Positions 7,712-16,414 of a stretch of DNA of 43,993 nucleotides are shown here, piece by piece. The notes under the pieces are model-generated. The model was not told where the DNA came from, did no database searches, and saw only the letters and a program-made list of their open reading frames with translations. Position 1 is the stretch's first letter; every line of letters starts with the position of its first letter. This stretch comes from JBDHTS01 sp044221445 (lineage in GTDB: Bacteria > Pseudomonadota > Alphaproteobacteria > Micavibrionales > Micavibrionaceae): the NCBI GenBank assembly GCA_044221445.1, contig JBGAPF010000020.1:1-43993 (forward strand), read 5' to 3'. Position numbers and translations under genes: made by a program.

Positions 7712-9031
7712 ATCCGCGTTCTTCGCCAGTTCGGCCACCTGGCTGCGCACATAGTCCGCAGTGATCTGGATTTGTTCGCCGCCGCGGTCGGGGGCGCTGA
7801 AGCTGATATCGTCCAGAAGTTTTTCCATGATGGTCAGCAGGCGGCGCGCGCCGATATTCTCGACGGTCTCATTCACCTGATACGCGATGGCGGCGATCTG
7901 GGCTATGGCGTCTCCGTCGAAATCGATGGCGATGTTTTCCGTCTGCATTAGTGCCCTGTATTGACGGATCAGGCAGGAATCCGTCTCGGTCAGAATGCGG
8001 CGAAAATCGTCCTCGCTTAAAGCGTTCAGCGTAACGCGGATCGGCAGGCGGCCCTGCAGCTCCGCCAGAAGGTCCGACGGTTTCGCATGATGGAACGCGC
8101 CGGACGCGATGAACAATATATGGTCGGTCTTCACCGGCCCGTGTTTTGTCGATACGGTCGTGCCCTCGATTAGCGGCAGCAGATCGCGCTGCACGCCTTC
8201 GCGGCTGACATCGCCGCCGCGCGCATCCTGGCGTGCGGCGATCTTGTCGATCTCGTCGATAAAGACGATGCCGCTTTGCTGCACCATCTCCATTGCTTCC
8301 GCGACGACTTTTTCTTCATCCAGAAGCTTGTCGGCCTCCTCCGCCACCAGAACGGTGTAGGAGTGTTCGACGGTCATTTTGCGGCGCTTCGTCCGGCCCC
8401 CCATCGCCTTGCCCAGCATCTCGCCGATATTCACCATGCTCATAGACGCGCCGGGCATTCCGGGGATGTCGAAGCTGGGCATGCCGTCTGCTTTGTCCAG
8501 CACATCGAGCTCTATCTCACGGTCGTCGAGTTCGCCGCGCCGCAATTTTTCGCGGAAGCTTTCGCGCGTGCCGGGCGTAGCCGTATCGCCTACCAGCGCG
8601 TCGAGCACCCGTTCCTCGGCATAATGTTCCGCCTGGGCGGTAACGGTGCGGCGCATGCGGTCACGCACCATATGCAAGCCGATTTCCATCAGGTCGCGGA
8701 CGATGGATTCGACGTCGCGGCCCACATAGCCCACTTCCGTGAATTTGGTTGCCTCGACTTTCAGGAACGGCGCCTGGGCCAGACGCGCCAGACGCCGCGC
8801 AATTTCTGTTTTACCGACGCCCGTCGGCCCGATCATAAGGATGTTCTTCGGATAGATTTCCTCCTGCATCGCCGGATCCAGTTGCTGCCGCCGCCAGCGG
8901 TTGCGCAGGGCGATGGCGACCGCACGCTTTGCGTCTTTCTGGCCGATGATGTTGCGGTCCAGCTCTGAGACGATTTCGCGTGGCGTCAGGGCGGTGGCGG
9001 ACGGCGCCGCGTGCGTTTTAGGTGCGTTCAT
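7691..9031 (-). CDS. hslU: HslU, ATPase subunit of the HslUV protease
   Basis: A 446-residue AAA+ unfoldase that feeds substrates to the HslV peptidase in the cytoplasm. Walker A GPTGVGKT is at residues 68-75, the pore-loop GYVG at 101-104, and Walker B IVFIDEID at 255-262. The I-domain (about 110-245) is present and the C-terminus ends LSKFIL, the tail that docks into HslV. The frame extends 69 codons upstream but the family starts near TPREIVSELD, so ATG 9031 is chosen. hslU normally follows hslV directly. Here hslV is about 5 kb upstream on the same strand, with two kup genes on the opposite strand in between, so hslU needs its own promoter. Confidence 0.96.
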   Translation of the reverse strand: MNAPKTHAAPSATALTPREIVSELDRNIIGQKDAKRAVAIALRNRWRRQQLDPAMQEEIYPKNILMIGPTGVGKTEIARRLARLAQAPFLKVEATKFTEVGYVGRDVESIVRDLMEIGLHMVRDRMRRTVTAQAEHYAEERVLDALVGDTATPGTRESFREKLRRGELDDREIELDVLDKADGMPSFDIPGMPGASMSMVNIGEMLGKAMGGRTKRRKMTVEHSYTVLVAEEADKLLDEEKVVAEAMEMVQQSGIVFIDEIDKIAARQDARGGDVSREGVQRDLLPLIEGTTVSTKHGPVKTDHILFIASGAFHHAKPSDLLAELQGRLPIRVTLNALSEDDFRRILTETDSCLIRQYRALMQTENIAIDFDGDAIAQIAAIAYQVNETVENIGARRLLTIMEKLLDDISFSAPDRGGEQIQITADYVRSQVAELAKNADLSKFIL

Positions 9032-9103
9032 AGGCAGTGACAGTAAAGCCCCCGGGCGGAAAGTCAATTCCATCGCCGGGCGTTCAAAAGACAGGGATGT
9101 GGT

Positions 9104-9132
9104 TTGCAAATGATGCGGCAGGGGTATAAAAT
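9104..9132 (+). promoter_or_regulatory. Candidate sigma-70 promoter for kup copy 1
   Basis: TTGCAA (9104-9109) and TAAAAT (9127-9132) are separated by 17 bases. They match 4 of 6 and 5 of 6 consensus positions and lie 30 bases before the kup ATG. This is a by-eye prediction. Confidence 0.45.
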
Positions 9133-9161
9133 CCGCGCGTTTCAACCGGCCTTCGAGTTTC

Positions 9162-11165
9162 ATGCAGACACAGCCCGCCACTTCGGACGACACGGCTTCT
9201 CCCTCCGCGGGCAGGCGCGCGCTGTTTCTCGGCTGCATCGGCGTCGTCTACGGCGATATCGGCACCAGCCCGCTCTATGCTTTCCGCGAGGCCGCCAAAA
9301 ACGCGCTGACAGGGGGCGCGCCGGCACAAGAAGCCGTTTACGGCGTTTTGTCCCTGATCGTCTGGTCGCTGGCCGTTATCGTCACCCTGAAATACGTTTA
9401 CTTTCTGTTGCGGGCCGATAATAAAGGGGAAGGAGGAATCCTGTCCCTGATGGCGCTGGCGCAAAAGGCGGTGGGACGAAAATACGGCCTGATTTTTTAT
9501 ATGGGGATGGCGGGCGCCGCGTTGTTTTACGGCGATGCCGCCATCACGCCCGCCATTTCCGTTCTGTCGGCCGTGGAGGGTCTTAGCCTGGTGACACCGG
9601 CATTCGACCGGTTCGTGCTGCCTCTGTCTCTTGCCATTATCGTTCTGTTGTTCATCAGTCAGAGAAAGGGGACGGCGAAAGTTTCAAGCCTGTTCGGGCC
9701 GGTTATGATATTGTGGTTCGCCACCATAGGAATCGTCGGAATTCTTCATATTATTGCCAATCCTTCTATCCTTTACGCTCTTAGCCCGGTCGAGGCGCTG
9801 CGCTTTCTCTTTGACTACAGCGGCATAGCCTTTGTGGTTCTCGGCGCCGTTTTTCTGGCGGTCACGGGGGCGGAGGCCCTTTATGCCGATCTCGGCCATT
9901 TCGGGTCGGCACCGATCCGGCAGGCGTGGCTGTGGATTGTCTTTCCCTGCCTGGTGCTCAACTATTTGGGGCAGGGCGCTTTTATCCTTGCCTCACCGGA
10001 CGCCATTGAAAACCCGTTTTTTTTGATGGCGCCTGAATGGGGGCTTCTGCCTCTGGTGATCCTGGCGACCATGGCAACCATCATCGCCAGTCAGGCGGTC
10101 ATCACCGGCGCATTTTCCCTGACCCGCCAGGCCATCCAGCTGGGCCTGTTGCCGCGGCTTGAGATCCGTCACATGTCTGCGGAGCATGAGGGGCAGATCT
10201 ATATGCCAAAGATCAACGCCATGCTCATGCTGGCCGTCCTGTTCCTGTGCCTGATCTTCCGCACGTCGGGCGCGCTCGCCTCAGCATACGGCATCGCCGT
10301 CACGGGCACCATGGTCGTGACGACCATCCTTGCGTTCGTGGTGACGCGGCATGTGTGGAAAAAAAGCCGCCTGTTTTCTCTGGCGCTGGTCATACCCTTT
10401 TTTGCGATCGAAGGCGTGTTCCTGTTCGCCAATCTTCAAAAAGTCATGGATGGAGGATACGTGCCGCTGGCGTTCGCCGGCGTCCTTGTCCTTATGATGG
10501 CGACCTGGGTGCGGGGCACGCGCCACCTGTATCAGCAGGCGCATCGCACTAGTGTCATGATGTCTGATCTGCTGGAAATCCTTGACCGCGACCCGCCGAA
10601 AGGCGTCCCGGGCACGGCCATCTTCATGACCAGCGACCCCCTGAAGGCCCCTGTCGCTCTGCTTCAGAATCTCAGGCACAACAAGATCCTGCACGAACAC
10701 AACATTATCCTGACCGTGGTGACGACACATACGCCGCGCGTCCATGACGAACAGCGCGCCATCGTCGAACGACTGTCGTCGCATTTTACCCGCGTCATCC
10801 TGATCTTCGGTTATGCCGAGACTCCCAACGTGCCGCGTACTCTGCGACTTATCCGGCATGAGGGGTTGACGGGTGTCGATTTCCACGATGCCTCCTTCTT
10901 TCTTGGACGCCGGACGATTATGTCTTCTTCTGCTCACAAGTTGCATAAAAACCTGGCGCGCGCCTGGCAGGAGCAGGCGGCTCCGCCCAAAAAACACGGC
11001 CTGTTCCGCCGGCGACGCAAACAATATGCCTACGCCCATGTCGGTTTGCCGGAATGGCAGGACCAGATTTACATTTCCATGGCCCATGCGGCGGTCACGG
11101 CCACAGATTTCTTTTCCATCCCGCGCAGCCAGGTTGTGGAAATGGGGACGCAGATGGCGGTGTAA
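9162..11165 (+). CDS. kup: Kup potassium uptake transporter, copy 1
   Basis: A 667-residue KUP/HAK/KT family potassium:proton symporter. The family signature GVVYGDIGTSPLYAFREA lies at about residues 27-44. About twelve membrane helices follow up to roughly residue 470. The rest is a cytosolic C-terminal domain with the conserved GTAIFMTSDP, HNIILTVVTTHTPRV and MGTQMAV blocks. It mediates low-affinity K+ uptake across the inner membrane. It is followed 93 bases later by a second, strongly similar kup gene on the same strand, so this is a tandem duplication. It is divergent from hslU. Confidence 0.96.
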   Translation: MQTQPATSDDTASPSAGRRALFLGCIGVVYGDIGTSPLYAFREAAKNALTGGAPAQEAVYGVLSLIVWSLAVIVTLKYVYFLLRADNKGEGGILSLMALAQKAVGRKYGLIFYMGMAGAALFYGDAAITPAISVLSAVEGLSLVTPAFDRFVLPLSLAIIVLLFISQRKGTAKVSSLFGPVMILWFATIGIVGILHIIANPSILYALSPVEALRFLFDYSGIAFVVLGAVFLAVTGAEALYADLGHFGSAPIRQAWLWIVFPCLVLNYLGQGAFILASPDAIENPFFLMAPEWGLLPLVILATMATIIASQAVITGAFSLTRQAIQLGLLPRLEIRHMSAEHEGQIYMPKINAMLMLAVLFLCLIFRTSGALASAYGIAVTGTMVVTTILAFVVTRHVWKKSRLFSLALVIPFFAIEGVFLFANLQKVMDGGYVPLAFAGVLVLMMATWVRGTRHLYQQAHRTSVMMSDLLEILDRDPPKGVPGTAIFMTSDPLKAPVALLQNLRHNKILHEHNIILTVVTTHTPRVHDEQRAIVERLSSHFTRVILIFGYAETPNVPRTLRLIRHEGLTGVDFHDASFFLGRRTIMSSSAHKLHKNLARAWQEQAAPPKKHGLFRRRRKQYAYAHVGLPEWQDQIYISMAHAAVTATDFFSIPRSQVVEMGTQMAV

Positions 11166-11177
11166 GAGACATCCCGA

Positions 11178-11203
11178 GCCCCGTTTGCCAAAACGGGGCC
11201 TTT
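11178..11203 (+). terminator. Hairpin between the two kup genes
   Basis: A perfect 9-bp stem GCCCCGTTT / AAACGGGGC with a GCCA loop begins 13 bases after the first kup stop and is followed by only CCTTT. It may be a weak terminator or attenuator that reduces read-through into the second copy. Confidence 0.55.
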
Positions 11204-11257
11204 GCGTGTATTATCCGCCCTCTTTTTCACTGAACGAAAACAGATTTCGAACACATC

Positions 11258-13240
11258 ATGCAGGCCGCACCGACCGCTTCCGAGCCAACGAAACATTCGA
11301 AATTCTGGATTCTGACGCTGGGATGCATCGGCGTTGTTTACGGCGATATCGGCACCAGCCCGCTCTATGCCTTCCGCGAAGCGGTCAAGCATGTCTCGAT
11401 CGATGGCATCCCTCAACGGGCGGATGTATACGGTCTGCTTTCCATTATCCTGTGGACGCTGATGATCAGCGTGACGTTAAAATACGTCTTGTTCCTGCTG
11501 CGCGTCGACAATCGGGGCGAAGGCGGCAGTCTGTCGCTGATGGCGCTGGCGCGGAAATCGGCGGGACGATGGGGCGGCCTGGTGTTCGGACTTGGTGTTC
11601 TGGGGGCGTCGTTGTTTTACGGCGAGGCGGCGATCACCCCGGCTATTTCCGTTTTGTCTGCCGTCGAGGGCCTTGAACTGGTTTCGCCGCATTTCGAATC
11701 CTGGGTTCTACCCCTGACTCTGATCATCCTGGTGATGCTGTTTTCGGTGCAGAAAAACGGCACGGAGAAAGTATCGGCCTTTTTCGGTCCGATTACCCTC
11801 GTCTGGTTCCTGACCATGGGTGGTTTAGGTCTTGTCTGGATCGTCAGAGACCCTGCCATCCTTGCCAGCATGAACCCGGTTTACGCGGCCAGTTTCCTTC
11901 TGCATCACGGAAGGCTGGCGCTGATCGTCATGGGGGCGGCTTTCCTGGTGGTGACGGGGACGGAAGCCCTGTATGTTGATCTTGGGCATTTCGGTCGGAA
12001 GCCGATTCAGACGGCGTGGCTTATCCTTGTTTTTCCGTGTCTGATTCTCAACTATCTGGGTCAGGGAGTTCTGGTGTTGCAGGATCCCACGGCGATCGAA
12101 AACCCTTTTTACATGCTGGCTCCGGAATGGCTTCTGGTGCCCCTGATCCTTCTCGCAACGATGGCCACCATTATCGCGAGCCAGGCGGTGATCACGGGCG
12201 CATTTTCAATGGCGCAACAGGCGATCCAGTTCGGCCTGCTGCCCCGCATGGAAATCCGTCATACGTCGGCAGGGCACGAAGGCCAGATTTTCATCCCAAA
12301 AATCAACCGAATGCTTCTCTGGACAGTGCTGTTCCTGTGCGTCGTCTTCAAAAGTTCAGGCTCGCTCGCGGCGGCGTATGGCTTGGCTGTCAACGGGACG
12401 ATGATCGTGACGACCATCCTCGCCTTTATCGTCGTCTGGCGCGTCTGGAGGAAGGGCCCTTTACTCGCGGCCTGCGTAACGCTGCCTTTCCTGCTGGTCG
12501 AATCGGCGTTCCTGTGGTCCAATTTCCTGAAACTGTTCGACGGCGGCTTCGTCCCGCTGTTGATCGCCACCCTGATCGTCCTGCTGATGACCACCTGGGT
12601 GCGCGGCACGCGGTATCTGTATCGCCAGGCGCACCGCCGCACCATCGCCCTCACCGACCTGCTGGAGGCGCTGGACCGCGATCCGCCGGTGCGGGCCGAA
12701 GGCACCGCCATCTTCCTGACCAGCGACCCGCAGGTGGCGCCGGTGGCGTTGATGCAGAATTTGAAACACAACAAGGTGCTCCATACTCATAACATCATCC
12801 TGACTGTTGTGACGACCCATACGCCGAAGGTGCAGGATGACCAGAGGTTCATTGTCGAGCACCTGTCCTCCTCCATGACGCGAATGATCATTATCTTCGG
12901 CTATATGGAGACGCCGGATGTGCCACGCGCACTCAATATCGCGCGTCGGCAGCACGGTCTCGATATCAGTATGCAGGAGGCGTCGTATTTCCTGGGCCGC
13001 CGGTCCATCTTCTCCTCATGGTCCCACGCGTCGCAGAACGATCTGGCCGGCGCATGGCAAAAAGGCGTTCACGCGCAATCCGGCAAGGGCACGCTGTGGC
13101 GGGTCACGACTCATCGCGGCCTGCCGGAATGGCAGGACCACATCTATATCGTCCTGGCCCGCTCGGCCGTCACGGCTACGGACTTCTTCCGCATTCCCCG
13201 CAACCAGGTCGTGGAAATGGGTACGCAGATGACGGTTTAG
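11258..13240 (+). CDS. kup: Kup potassium uptake transporter, copy 2
   Basis: A 660-residue paralogue of the preceding gene. It has the same KUP signature (GVVYGDIGTSPLYAFREA, about residues 27-44), the same set of membrane helices and the same C-terminal blocks (GTAIFLTSDP, HNIILTVVTTHTPKV, MGTQMTV). The two proteins align almost end to end; the clearest differences are in the first 25 residues and in a C-terminal stretch around residue 600, where copy 1 has a basic RRRRKQYAYAH segment. Both copies keep the conserved motifs and look functional. The protein probably gives K+ uptake with a different affinity, pH range or expression pattern. It converges on the HAD phosphatase gene. Confidence 0.96.
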   Translation: MQAAPTASEPTKHSKFWILTLGCIGVVYGDIGTSPLYAFREAVKHVSIDGIPQRADVYGLLSIILWTLMISVTLKYVLFLLRVDNRGEGGSLSLMALARKSAGRWGGLVFGLGVLGASLFYGEAAITPAISVLSAVEGLELVSPHFESWVLPLTLIILVMLFSVQKNGTEKVSAFFGPITLVWFLTMGGLGLVWIVRDPAILASMNPVYAASFLLHHGRLALIVMGAAFLVVTGTEALYVDLGHFGRKPIQTAWLILVFPCLILNYLGQGVLVLQDPTAIENPFYMLAPEWLLVPLILLATMATIIASQAVITGAFSMAQQAIQFGLLPRMEIRHTSAGHEGQIFIPKINRMLLWTVLFLCVVFKSSGSLAAAYGLAVNGTMIVTTILAFIVVWRVWRKGPLLAACVTLPFLLVESAFLWSNFLKLFDGGFVPLLIATLIVLLMTTWVRGTRYLYRQAHRRTIALTDLLEALDRDPPVRAEGTAIFLTSDPQVAPVALMQNLKHNKVLHTHNIILTVVTTHTPKVQDDQRFIVEHLSSSMTRMIIIFGYMETPDVPRALNIARRQHGLDISMQEASYFLGRRSIFSSWSHASQNDLAGAWQKGVHAQSGKGTLWRVTTHRGLPEWQDHIYIVLARSAVTATDFFRIPRNQVVEMGTQMTV

Positions 13241-13275
13241 AAAACTGTCTCTGTTTTTCAACCAAAAACCGAAAT

Positions 13276-13959
13276 TTAAACAAGCGTGGCCGTAGCGGCC
13301 TGTACAACTTCGACGGGGCTCCTGAAATGACCGCCAATCCATGACGGCAGTACGGCAGGCGGGCGGCCCCAATGGACTAATCCCGTTTGGAATTCGCCTT
13401 GAAATGCAATTTCAAGATTTTCCAATGCATCTTCCGCAGCCAAAACTTCTTGTGGCAGCACTCCGGCCATCCGTGCAGCTTCATTAAACATGGCAGGGGT
13501 AAGACTCTTGTCAGGACCATAATTGTGGCTATCGAGCGTCACCGTGTAATCCACCATCTGTTCAATACCTATGTGTGCTATGGCTCTTCGCAAAAAGCCG
13601 GAATCGGCGTGCGTAACGATCGCAACCCTGCCTCCGGCTTTACGGAACGCATCAAGCGCGGAGGGCAGGCCCGGCACAGGCTCTATCAGGCCGGGATTTT
13701 TCAGATCATGCAGTTTTTTGTGATAAATGCGCGGGTCTATATTCAGACCGGAACCTTCCAGCCACCTCCGGCCATTGCCATACAGTGCAAAAGATTCCCG
13801 GCACCGACGACGCGCTTCGTTCGCCGTCATACGCCCGTCGGACAATTCGGAAATCACTTCGCCTTGCAGGCGCAGTACATCGTCCCGGACTTTTTTCGTA
13901 ACCTCATAGAGCGTATGGTCAAAGTCACACGCCATCACGCGGACTGTTTTGTAAGACAT
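13276..13959 (-). CDS. HAD-family hydrolase (pyrimidine 5'-nucleotidase-like)
   Basis: A 227-residue haloacid dehalogenase superfamily phosphatase. Motif I is CDFDHTLYE with nucleophile Asp12 and acid/base Asp14. Motif II is Thr116 in VTHADS, motif III is Lys151 in PDKSLTP, and motif IV is AAEDALEN (Glu176/Asp177). A helical cap lies between motifs I and II (about 20-95), as in the SDT1/pyrimidine 5'-nucleotidase group. It therefore probably dephosphorylates a small metabolite such as a nucleoside monophosphate. The His after the second motif I Asp replaces the more usual Asn. It sits 56 bases downstream of hslV on the same strand and may be co-transcribed with it. Confidence 0.8.
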   Translation of the reverse strand: MSYKTVRVMACDFDHTLYEVTKKVRDDVLRLQGEVISELSDGRMTANEARRRCRESFALYGNGRRWLEGSGLNIDPRIYHKKLHDLKNPGLIEPVPGLPSALDAFRKAGGRVAIVTHADSGFLRRAIAHIGIEQMVDYTVTLDSHNYGPDKSLTPAMFNEAARMAGVLPQEVLAAEDALENLEIAFQGEFQTGLVHWGRPPAVLPSWIGGHFRSPVEVVQAATATLV

Positions 13960-14015
13960 GTAAAGCCGTCCATTTTTCTTATAAGAACGGTTCTAGCGCT
14001 GTTTTTATGAAAAGA

Positions 14016-14570
14016 CTACAATTTTTCGACAATGATATTGCCGTTAGTATAGACGCAGATATCGCCCGCGATCCCCATCGCCTTGCGCGCGATGGCTTCC
14101 GCGTTCATATCTTCACGATCGATCAGGGCGCGGGCGGCGGCCAGCGCATAATTGCCGCCGGAACCGATGCCGATGACGCCGTCTTCGGGTTCCACCACGT
14201 CACCCTGGCCGGTGAGGATCAGCGACGCGTTTTTATCGCACACGGCCATCAGGGCCTCCAGCCGACGCAGATACTTATCCATCCGCCAATCTTTCGCCAG
14301 TTCGACGCAGGCGCGGGTCAACTGGCCGGGATGCGCCTCCAGTTTTGCTTCCAGCCTTTCGAACAGCGTGAAGGCATCGGCGGTTGCGCCTGCGAAGCCG
14401 GCGATGATGTCGCCCTTGCCGAGGCGACGCACCTTCTTTGCGTTCGATTTCAGGATGGTCTGGCCCATCGACACCTGGCCGTCGCCCGCGATCACGACCT
14501 GGCCGTTTTTGCGCACTGACAGGATCGTGGTGGAATGCCATTGGGACGGGTTCATGCTGTCGGCGGTCAT
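14016..14570 (-). CDS. hslV: HslV, peptidase subunit of the HslUV protease
   Basis: A 184-residue threonine peptidase related to proteasome beta subunits. It forms two hexameric rings with HslU. The catalytic Thr becomes the N-terminus after removal of a short propeptide: WHSTTILSVRKNGQ marks it at about Thr14. GDGQVSMGQT, GFAGATADAFTL, and GIGSGGNYALAAARAL are family blocks. Three in-frame ATGs exist (14612, 14570, 14555). I chose 14570 because an AGGA lies 7 bases before it. The gene is normally translationally or transcriptionally linked to hslU, but here it is followed by a HAD gene and hslU is about 5 kb away. Confidence 0.95.
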   Translation of the reverse strand: MTADSMNPSQWHSTTILSVRKNGQVVIAGDGQVSMGQTILKSNAKKVRRLGKGDIIAGFAGATADAFTLFERLEAKLEAHPGQLTRACVELAKDWRMDKYLRRLEALMAVCDKNASLILTGQGDVVEPEDGVIGIGSGGNYALAAARALIDREDMNAEAIARKAMGIAGDICVYTNGNIIVEKL

Positions 14571-14717
14571 AAAGGGATCCTGATTGATAGGGTGATCGTT
14601 CTGAAAGAACATAGCGTTTTAAACGCGGTGCGCAATATCGAGAAGGTTGAGAGCTTCCCATGATTTTTGCGTCGCAGCATAAAATACGTATTTATTTTTG
14701 AATCCGGCGCGCCAATT

Positions 14718-14747
14718 TTGTTTCCGGGCCATCAAATCCTTTATAAT
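14718..14747 (+). promoter_or_regulatory. Candidate sigma-70 promoter for the GNAT gene
   Basis: A perfect TATAAT (14742-14747) lies 18 bases after TTGTTT (14718-14723) and 32 bases before the ATG of the acetyltransferase gene. An AGGGAAG ribosome binding site lies between them. Confidence 0.5.
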
Positions 14748-14779
14748 GGGACATCGCCATCACAGATGAAGGGAAGATC

Positions 14780-15343
14780 ATGAAAGACAAACCGAGCCTT
14801 CAGACGCTTCCCCCGCAGCCATCCATCGAGCATCTGACCACGCTCCATGGCACGGACCTTAACGATCTTTGCGACGCGACCGATGCCGCCATTGAGGCGG
14901 GAGGCGGGTTCGGCTGGGTGAAGCTGCCCGCGCGCGAAGTGCTGGAACGGTACTGGCAGGGGGTTCTTGCAATGCCGCAGCGCATGCTGTTCGTGGCTCG
15001 GCTCGATACAGTGATTTGCGGCACGGCGCAGCTGGTGATGCCCCCGCGCAATAACGAAGCGCAGAGCTTTGCTGTTCACCTGACGGGTAACTTCGTCGCC
15101 CCCTGGGCGCGGGGTCACGGCTTGGCGCGGATGCTGCTCGACGGGGTGGAGAAGGCCGCGCGCAAGGCAGGGTTTTCCGTCATCAATCTCGACGTGCGCG
15201 AAACCCAGGAAGCGGCCATCCAGCTGTATGAAAAAAAAGGCTATGTGCAGTTCGGGACGCATCCTTATTACGCGCGTGTCGATGGCCAGATCGTCAACGG
15301 CCGTTACTATTATAAAGTCGTCGATCCGCAGCTCGCCGAATAA
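14780..15343 (+). CDS. GNAT family N-acetyltransferase
   Basis: A 187-residue GNAT acetyltransferase. The acetyl-CoA pyrophosphate loop is in the segment APWARGHGLARMLLDG (about residues 113-128). The conserved C-terminal strand-helix is VINLDVRETQEAAIQLYEKKGY, with the Tyr that often acts as general acid in this fold. Such enzymes acetylate small amines, antibiotics or protein N-termini; the substrate here is unknown. A plausible promoter precedes it and an AGGGAAG ribosome binding site supports this ATG. The HIT protein gene follows 68 bases later on the same strand. Confidence 0.85.
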   Translation: MKDKPSLQTLPPQPSIEHLTTLHGTDLNDLCDATDAAIEAGGGFGWVKLPAREVLERYWQGVLAMPQRMLFVARLDTVICGTAQLVMPPRNNEAQSFAVHLTGNFVAPWARGHGLARMLLDGVEKAARKAGFSVINLDVRETQEAAIQLYEKKGYVQFGTHPYYARVDGQIVNGRYYYKVVDPQLAE

Positions 15344-15411
15344 GGCCGCTTGAACCGCGCATCCCGTCTGCTAGGGTGTTGTGGCGACTGACTTCGGTAA
15401 GGATGACCTTC

Positions 15412-15774
15412 ATGGCCTATGATAAAACCAACCTTTTCGCCCGCATCCTGCGCGGCGAAATTCCCTGCTCCAAAGTATATGAGGACGCCCATGTCCTGGC
15501 GTTTCGCGATATTCATCCTAAGGCGCCCGTCCATATTCTTGTAGTGCCAAAAGGCGATTATGTCTCTCTTCAGGATTTCTCTGCGCAGGCATCGGAAGAC
15601 GAAATAACGGCCTTTTACCGTGCCGTTTCAAAAATCACGGCGGCCGAAGGCTTGGACTCCGGAGGGTTCCGCGCCATCGCCAACGCGGGCCTTCATGGCG
15701 GCCAAGAAGTCCCGCATTTCCACCTTCATATCCTGGGCGGTGGAGAACTGGGCCCGATGATTTCGAGGCCGTGA
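15412..15774 (+). CDS. HIT family protein (HinT-like nucleotide phosphoramidase)
   Basis: A 120-residue histidine-triad protein. The nucleotide-binding and catalytic triad is HFHLHIL near residues 108-114, preceded by NAGLHGGQEVP. The N-terminal block YDKTNLFARILRGEIPCSKVYED is typical of the HinT branch, whose members hydrolyse purine nucleoside phosphoramidates in the cytoplasm. Two further in-frame starts lie just upstream. The ATG at 15412 is chosen because AAGGA stands 8 bases before it. It lies downstream of the GNAT gene, which may be part of the same transcript. Confidence 0.92.
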   Translation: MAYDKTNLFARILRGEIPCSKVYEDAHVLAFRDIHPKAPVHILVVPKGDYVSLQDFSAQASEDEITAFYRAVSKITAAEGLDSGGFRAIANAGLHGGQEVPHFHLHILGGGELGPMISRP

Positions 15775-15883
15775 TTTATTGTAAAAAATGAAAGGTGACG
15801 CCGTCAGACTACGTTGAGGACGGTGTTTTCGGCATGCCGGACAGAATTTTTTTGTACAAATGCCGTTATTTCGCTTGATTCGC

Positions 15884-15913
15884 TTGTGCTCGGACAAAAA
15901 ACAAAGATAAAAT
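15884..15913 (+). promoter_or_regulatory. Candidate promoter for the HU-like gene
   Basis: TTGTGC (15884-15889) and TAAAAT (15908-15913) are separated by 18 bases and lie about 50 bases before the HU-like ATG, in an AT-rich stretch. The -35 match is weak. Confidence 0.35.
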
Positions 15914-15964
15914 CGGGCAATCTTTTTAATTTTCGAAACGACTAACGATAGAAAAGAACACATC

Positions 15965-16348
15965 ATGGCAACTGCAAAAAAGAAGACCTCGACGGCGAAA
16001 AAGGCTCCTAAAACGGAGGCGGTCGTTCGCCCTGTAAAGGAAACACTGACCAAATCGGCTCTGGTAAGCATGATCGCCGAACAGAACGATCTGACGCGCG
16101 CGCAGGTCGCGGGCGTTTTGTCTTCGCTGGAAATGGCGCTGCTTGGTTCCGTGCATCCGAAAGGCATCGGCGAGTTTACCCTGCCTGGCCTTCTGAAAGT
16201 CACGCTGCGCAAAGTGCCCGCCCGTAAAGCCGGCACATTGATCCGCAACCCTGCCAACGGCGAAATGATGAAGGCGGCGGCTAAACCTGCGTCGGTCCGC
16301 GTCAAGGTCCGTGCGCTGACCAAGCTGAAATCCGCTGCGACATCCTGA
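15965..16348 (+). CDS. HU-family DNA-binding protein with basic N-terminal tail
   Basis: A 127-residue histone-like protein. The first 18 or so residues are lysine- and alanine-rich (ATAKKKTSTAKKAPK), resembling a histone tail. The rest is an HU/IHF-like fold: TKSALVSMIAEQNDLTRAQVAGVLSSL forms the dimerisation helices. GIGEFTLPGLLKVTLRKVPARK, then NPANGE, gives the beta arm that bends DNA. It is about 35 residues longer than typical HU. It probably acts as a nucleoid-associated protein with extra non-specific DNA contacts through the tail. It is monocistronic: a promoter candidate precedes it and a strong terminator follows. Confidence 0.87.
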   Translation: MATAKKKTSTAKKAPKTEAVVRPVKETLTKSALVSMIAEQNDLTRAQVAGVLSSLEMALLGSVHPKGIGEFTLPGLLKVTLRKVPARKAGTLIRNPANGEMMKAAAKPASVRVKVRALTKLKSAATS

Positions 16349-16366
16349 TCTTTACGGCTTAAAAAT

Positions 16367-16399
16367 AAAAAACGGGAGGCAGGCTGCCTCCCGTTTTTA
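16367..16399 (+). terminator. Rho-independent terminator (bidirectional)
   Basis: A 9-bp GC-rich stem CGGGAGGCA / TGCCTCCCG with a GGC loop is flanked by A5-6 on the left and T5 on the right, so it can work in both directions. It follows the HU-like gene by about 18 bases and also faces the end of the minus-strand hypothetical gene. Confidence 0.93.
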
Positions 16400-16414
16400 T
16401 TTGCGTGAATGCGC

